This document shows positions 15,278-18,717 of a stretch of DNA of 18,717 nucleotides, in pieces. The DNA comes from Candidatus Omnitrophota bacterium (lineage in GTDB: Bacteria > Omnitrophota > Gorgyraeia > 2-02-FULL-51-18). Every line of letters begins with the position of its first letter. Position 1 is the first letter of the stretch. The translations under genes and the position numbers were made by a program. The notes beneath the pieces were generated by a model. It saw nothing but the letters and a program-made list of their open reading frames with translations. It was not told where the DNA came from and ran no database searches. The stretch spans positions 1 through 18,717 of the forward strand of contig JACPXO010000095.1 of assembly GCA_016196505.1 (NCBI GenBank). The letters are read 5' to 3'.

Positions 15278-16244
15278 AAACTTTTCGTCTCAGGTCTTCC
15301 GTAACGGGAGGCGGGCTGGAAAGGGCGAATTTGAAGGCCGCCTCGATCTCCCTGTCTATCTCCGATTTTATTTTCTGGATTTTTTGTGGATCCAGGACCT
15401 TGGACTCGGTCAAACGCTTTTCCAAGAGCTTGACCGGACACCTCTCTTTCCAACGCTTAAACTCCTCCTCGGAACGGTAAGACAAATGGTCGTCATAGTT
15501 GGGACCGCAGTGTTCACGCCACCGGTAGGTAAAAAATTCCAAAAACTGGGGGCCGCCGCCTTCGCGCGCCGCCTTAAGGGCCTGACGAGCGATCCCGAAT
15601 GCTTCTACCGCGTCGTTACCGTCGGCGGACCAGGCCTTCCAGCCATGCGCTTCGGCCACCCGATGGATCGGCCGGTCGGGCTGTCGATCCTTTAACGGGG
15701 TATAAACCGAATACTGGTTATTTTCGCAAACAAAAAGCAAAGGCAGTTTTTTTAAAGCGGAAAAGTTCATGGATTCGTGCGTGACGCCCTCCTCAAAACA
15801 GCCGTCCCCAAAAAAAGAGACCGCGACGTTTCCGTTCTTTCTGAGGGCGTGCGCCCAGGCGGATCCTACCGCCAGCGGCACCGTACCCCCGACGATCGGC
15901 GTGCAGCCCATAAAACCGGCCGCCAGGTCGATCAAATGCATCGACCCCCCATAACCGCCGGTACAACCGGTGGCTTTTCCGTAAAGCTCGGCGACAAAAG
16001 CGTTGAGGTCCCCGCCTTTGGCCAAATAATGCCCGTGGGCGCGGTGATTAGAATAAACCGTGTCCGTTTTTTTAAGCGCGAGGCACACGCCTGCGGGGAC
16101 CGCTTCCTGCCCCACGCAGAGATGTACCGGACAACGCATCTCTTGTTCCTGATAACGTTCGGCCAGGGCCTCCTCGACCAAACGAAGACGCAGCACAGAC
16201 CGATAAAGTTCCAAAAGCTCGGCGGGCGTCAAAGAAAAATTCAT
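15267..16244 (-). CDS. 2-oxoacid dehydrogenase-type E1 alpha subunit (thiamine diphosphate-dependent)
   Basis: The protein has 325 residues. The thiamine/metal motif begins GDG (146-148) with CFEEG behind it and ends at CENN (Asn175-Asn176), the spacing expected of GDG-x26-28-NN. SNHRAHGHYLAKG (65-77) and GGYGGSMH (96-103) are typical of E1 alpha in pyruvate, branched-chain and acetoin dehydrogenases. The late loop DDHLSYRSEEE is the second active-site loop. The ATG at 16244 follows the upstream TAA with no gap. The length is short for mitochondrial-type E1 alpha but normal for acetoin-dehydrogenase-like bacterial subunits. The substrate is unknown. It sits next to sugar-phosphate enzymes rather than E2/E3 genes. 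It may form a C-C bond or transfer an acyl group during synthesis of an unusual sugar, which is an inference. Confidence 0.93.
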   Translation of the reverse strand: MNFSLTPAELLELYRSVLRLRLVEEALAERYQEQEMRCPVHLCVGQEAVPAGVCLALKKTDTVYSNHRAHGHYLAKGGDLNAFVAELYGKATGCTGGYGGSMHLIDLAAGFMGCTPIVGGTVPLAVGSAWAHALRKNGNVAVSFFGDGCFEEGVTHESMNFSALKKLPLLFVCENNQYSVYTPLKDRQPDRPIHRVAEAHGWKAWSADGNDAVEAFGIARQALKAAREGGGPQFLEFFTYRWREHCGPNYDDHLSYRSEEEFKRWKERCPVKLLEKRLTESKVLDPQKIQKIKSEIDREIEAAFKFALSSPPPVTEDLRRKVYAD

Positions 16245-17768
16245 TTATTTGAGCAAAGTGGTGACGTATTTGTAAAGCGTGACGGGATCGATGGGTTCGC
16301 GGTTACAGACGATCTGGACATCCAACGCGGCCGCGGCGCTGGCCACAAAAGCCGCGACCTCCGCGGGGAGTTTGCCTGCCAGGCAAATACCGGCCAGCGA
16401 CAAAAAGCAATCCCCCGCGCCTATTCTATCCACGACCTTGGTCGAAAGGGCCGGGACGTGATAAACCTTTTTTCTATTGAGATCCATCATCAAGGCGCCG
16501 TTGGTGCCGCGCGTCACCGCGATGTAAGAAGCCCGGACCCGTTTAGCGACCGAAGCGGCCACTTCCTCCAGAGGGTCGTGGCGGTTATGGGAGGCCAAAC
16601 GAAGCTCCGGCTCGTTGAGGGAGACAAAATTGACCCTGGAGTACCGGTGGATCACATGATACCCCCGGTTGCCGCTATTGACTTGAGTATTGACGGCCAA
16701 AAATTTCGCCTTATCTACCAGGATATTGACCATCTTCGGCGTGATAAATCCGTTCCCAAAATCCGGGATCACCACGACGTCAAAATCCTTTAGATGGCGC
16801 GTAAGCCACCGGCAAACCTGACTTTCAACCCCGGCCGGCATCGGATCCTCGTTGAAATAGTAAACCTCAAAAAGTTTCGACAGGTCCGGATCCACAAAGC
16901 GCCTTTTCACCACGGTCGATTCATCTTTGATATAAAAAAACTTCGGCTGAACGCCTTTCATAAGCTTCGAACGTATAAATCCCTCATGACTGGGTTTTGT
17001 CCCAAGCCTAGTCGCCAACGTCACATTTTTCACGAACCGGGCCAGGTGATTGGCCGCCGCTATCGCCCCGCCGGCGAATTGTTCCTGGGAGTCATATTTA
17101 ACGGCCAGAATATTCCCCTTGCCGGTCTGTCCCAGCGGCGACGTGTAATGGTATTCATCGACTATCCCGTCACCAAACACGAGAACCCTCAGGCCGGAAA
17201 GAGCCCTCACCTGGCTGATGATCTGGGCGTCGGAGTACGATCTTCTCAGCTGCTGGAGATAACTCTTCACTTTTTCGGGAAAAACCCCGAAGTAACTGTT
17301 CAAGAGACTGCTGGAACTGAAAGTGATCTCGTCCGTGTAGTAGATCCTCCCTCCGTGCCGCAGCACGGCATTCTTTTCATGCAGGATGTTGCCGGTGAGA
17401 TCGTCCTTGAAAGATTTGTAGTCGTTGCCTTTGGCGTAAACCGCGGGGCGGACGGCCTGGATCACATTCAAGGCGGTCGGCGCGTGATTGACCGCCACAA
17501 AGTCCACGCACGCCAGCGCCGAAAGCATCTCAGCTCTGAGCGAATCGCTGAAAACCGGACGGCCGGGCCCTTTGTTCACATGCTCGTCCGCCGTGATCGA
17601 AACAAAAAGAAGATCGCCCTGCTCCTTGGCCTTTTGCAAATGCCGGATATGCCCCGCATGCATCAGATCAAATACGCCGTGGCAAAGCACCACGCTTTTG
17701 CCTTTTTGGCGAAGCGCTCTGGCCTTGGCGGCCAGCGATTCCAAGGAGATCAGTTTATCTTTTAGCAT
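16245..17768 (-). CDS. Fused nucleotidyltransferase and PfkB kinase (HldE-like, domain order reversed)
   Basis: The protein has 507 residues from an ATG at 17768 that overlaps the SIS gene by 14 bases. The frame is open up to 17813, but those extra codons lie inside the SIS gene. Residues 25-160 are a cytidylyltransferase-like domain with CHGVFDLMHAGH (HxGH at 37-40), KGNDYK (113-118) and YTDEITFSSSSLLN. Residues about 192-507 are a PfkB sugar kinase: FGDGIVDEY, the substrate-binding FAGGAIAAANH (231-241) and the anion-hole/catalytic DRIGAGD (447-453). HldE carries the same two activities in the opposite order (kinase first). The natural reading is phosphorylation of a sugar phosphate and nucleotidyl transfer, making an ADP- or CDP-sugar such as an activated heptose. 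The nucleotide and sugar are not determined. It follows a GmhA-like isomerase, which supports a heptose-type pathway. Confidence 0.92.
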   Translation of the reverse strand: MLKDKLISLESLAAKARALRQKGKSVVLCHGVFDLMHAGHIRHLQKAKEQGDLLFVSITADEHVNKGPGRPVFSDSLRAEMLSALACVDFVAVNHAPTALNVIQAVRPAVYAKGNDYKSFKDDLTGNILHEKNAVLRHGGRIYYTDEITFSSSSLLNSYFGVFPEKVKSYLQQLRRSYSDAQIISQVRALSGLRVLVFGDGIVDEYHYTSPLGQTGKGNILAVKYDSQEQFAGGAIAAANHLARFVKNVTLATRLGTKPSHEGFIRSKLMKGVQPKFFYIKDESTVVKRRFVDPDLSKLFEVYYFNEDPMPAGVESQVCRWLTRHLKDFDVVVIPDFGNGFITPKMVNILVDKAKFLAVNTQVNSGNRGYHVIHRYSRVNFVSLNEPELRLASHNRHDPLEEVAASVAKRVRASYIAVTRGTNGALMMDLNRKKVYHVPALSTKVVDRIGAGDCFLSLAGICLAGKLPAEVAAFVASAAAALDVQIVCNREPIDPVTLYKYVTTLLK

Positions 17769-18375
17769 TTTTTTGAGCCGTGCTTTTTTTAAGGGCGCCG
17801 AAACGGTCGGCAAGATTGTGTAAAAGGAAAAGATGGCCTATCTCTACCAAGCCATAATCATGGGAATCGACCCAGACATTCAGATCGCCGGTTTTTCGAA
17901 GAGGATTGTCGCGGTCAAAACCGCTGAGCGTCAATACGCGCCCGCCGGCAGTTTTCATAGCGTCGGCCGCGTTCAGGATATTCTTTGACCGGCCGGAACT
18001 TGAGATCGCGATCAACACATCGTCTTTCACCGCGTGAGCGCCCAAAAGCCGGGCAAAGGCATTTTCGTAACCGTAATCGTTGGCCATGCAGGTGATGAGA
18101 GACGACTCGTGCAGCGTTCTGGCGCGAAGACCGGCGACATTCGTAAAATCCGTGATCACGTGGCTGGCGATGGCCGAGCTTCCGCCGTTGCCGATAATGT
18201 AAACGGCGCTTTTGGCTTGGCGGGCGCGATCCAGCAGGTCGAGCGCCGCCTCCATCCCGGCCTCGAGAGGCAAAGCCCCACTTGACGGCCGGGTGAACTC
18301 GGACCGCGCGATTAGCTGAAGAAATTCACGGGCCCTGTCTTCAAGCTTAAGCGGATTCACAGGATGGCTAAGCAC
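17755..18375 (-). CDS. SIS-domain sugar-phosphate isomerase, GmhA-like
   Basis: The protein has 206 residues from a GTG at 18375-18373, 12 bases after the radical SAM stop. The SIS domain shows IIGNGGSSAIASH (60-72), a phosphate-binding Ser-rich loop ISSSGRSKN (124-132) and the NDYGYENAFARL segment (99-110) typical of phosphoheptose isomerases. The VEIGHLFLLHNLAD stretch (177-190) carries His181 and His186, where GmhA has its catalytic histidine and neighbouring residues. GmhA converts sedoheptulose 7-phosphate into heptose 7-phosphate, the first step towards activated heptose. The downstream HldE-like fusion would carry on the pathway. The N-terminus is about 10-20 residues longer than needed. 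Another ketose/aldose phosphate cannot be excluded. Confidence 0.9.
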   Translation of the reverse strand: MLSHPVNPLKLEDRAREFLQLIARSEFTRPSSGALPLEAGMEAALDLLDRARQAKSAVYIIGNGGSSAIASHVITDFTNVAGLRARTLHESSLITCMANDYGYENAFARLLGAHAVKDDVLIAISSSGRSKNILNAADAMKTAGGRVLTLSGFDRDNPLRKTGDLNVWVDSHDYGLVEIGHLFLLHNLADRFGALKKSTAQKNAKR

Positions 18376-18387
18376 TTCATTGAACGG

Positions 18388-18717
18388 TTAAATAAAATTG
18401 ACATGCTGTGGCGGATGTTTAAGATCCCAAAGGTAACGATTGACTTCGTCCATGCGGCAATTTTTCCGGCATTCGGTGATGTCTAGTCCATGCTCGACGT
18501 AATCGGCGCTTTTTTTTCGCTTCTCCCCTTCCCAGATATCCTCGAAAGACTGCTCGTTGAGATTCCCGTAACAGAAACGCGGGTCCTCCAAATAAGCGCT
18601 GCAACCGTAGACGTCGCCGTTCCCCATCACATAAGCCCAGAAATAAGGCGTGGCCTGACAGGTGGTGTAGTAATGGCCGGATTCGCCGAGCTTTTCCATG
18701 GTGTGCCGCCTGAACAC
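18388..18717 (-). CDS. Radical SAM/SPASM protein, C-terminal part only (cut by window)
   Basis: Only the last 110 or so codons are present; the gene runs past the right edge. The visible part is the SPASM-like C-terminus with Cys20, Cys39, Cys49, Cys83 and Cys87 (counted from the edge), in the same pattern as Cys395, Cys413, Cys424, Cys458 and Cys462 of the protein at 12665-14119. The two ends read RYLWDLKHPPQHVNFI and KYLWDLKNPPEHVNFI. It is therefore a diverged paralogue or homologue of that gene. The CxxxCxxC radical SAM motif must lie outside the window, so the full function is inferred by similarity. The stop lies 12 bases before the SIS gene start, so it belongs to the same operon. Confidence 0.88.
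   Translation of the reverse strand: MFRRHTMEKLGESGHYYTTCQATPYFWAYVMGNGDVYGCSAYLEDPRFCYGNLNEQSFEDIWEGEKRKKSADYVEHGLDITECRKNCRMDEVNRYLWDLKHPPQHVNFI

Noticed and set aside
15777..17765. Two long + strand open frames (15777-16793 and 16794-17765)
   Set aside because: Both are antisense to the E1 alpha and nucleotidyltransferase-kinase genes and show low-complexity, Arg/His-rich translations without recognisable domains.
1..18717. tRNA, rRNA, CRISPR array, insertion sequence or transposase
   Set aside because: No cloverleaf-like, repeated-spacer or terminal-inverted-repeat pattern was seen, and nearly every base is covered by minus-strand coding sequence.

Overview
All supported genes in this 18.7 kb window lie on the minus strand, so transcription runs from the right edge (18717) to the left edge (1). 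I read 17 protein-coding genes, two of them cut by the window edges. They are packed with almost no spacers. Many junctions are ATGA- or TTGA-type stop/start overlaps, as expected of one long operon. The content (sugar-nucleotide enzymes, glycosyltransferases, GT-C membrane proteins, a carbamoyltransferase, an SGNH hydrolase) marks it as a surface-polysaccharide or glycolipid biosynthesis locus. The organism is a bacterium of moderate GC content with many A/T homopolymer runs. The mix of radical SAM, orphan thiamine-dependent E1 and GT-C genes would suit a Gram-negative environmental lineage or candidate phylum such as Omnitrophota or Elusimicrobiota. That is a guess; no marker gene is present.

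Right block (18717 to about 12160), precursor synthesis: the C-terminal end of a radical SAM/SPASM protein; a GmhA-like SIS sugar-phosphate isomerase; a fused nucleotidyltransferase and PfkB kinase with the two HldE-type domains in reversed order; a complete E1 alpha/beta pair of the 2-oxoacid dehydrogenase family with no E2 or E3 partner in view; a full-length radical SAM/SPASM protein whose C-terminus is nearly the same as that of the first one; and a Nudix hydrolase. This looks like a cassette for making an unusual nucleotide-activated, perhaps heptose-like, building block. The final product cannot be read from the sequence.

Middle block (about 12210 to 8131), assembly and tailoring: an unrecognised 133-aa protein, a membrane protein with a cytoplasmic winged-helix-like domain, a family 2 glycosyltransferase with a small membrane partner, a UDP-sugar epimerase/dehydratase-family SDR protein, and a zinc-ribbon SAM methyltransferase.

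Left block (8120 to 1), membrane and modification: an SGNH hydrolase, a NodU/CmcH-type O-carbamoyltransferase, an SxtJ-like membrane protein, a 52-aa DUF5989-like membrane microprotein, two GT39-like integral membrane glycosyltransferases, and a YfhO-like GT-C protein truncated by the left edge. The carbamoyltransferase, SxtJ and DUF5989 trio next to an SGNH hydrolase is a recurring glycan-decoration set.

The only candidate regulatory stretch is the 61-base spacer before the second radical SAM gene (14120-14179), which holds an inverted repeat and weak promoter-like boxes. The other notable spacer (10130-10232) has no supported feature. No tRNA, rRNA, CRISPR array, insertion sequence or clear terminator was seen, and no stretch over 300 bases lacks a gene.
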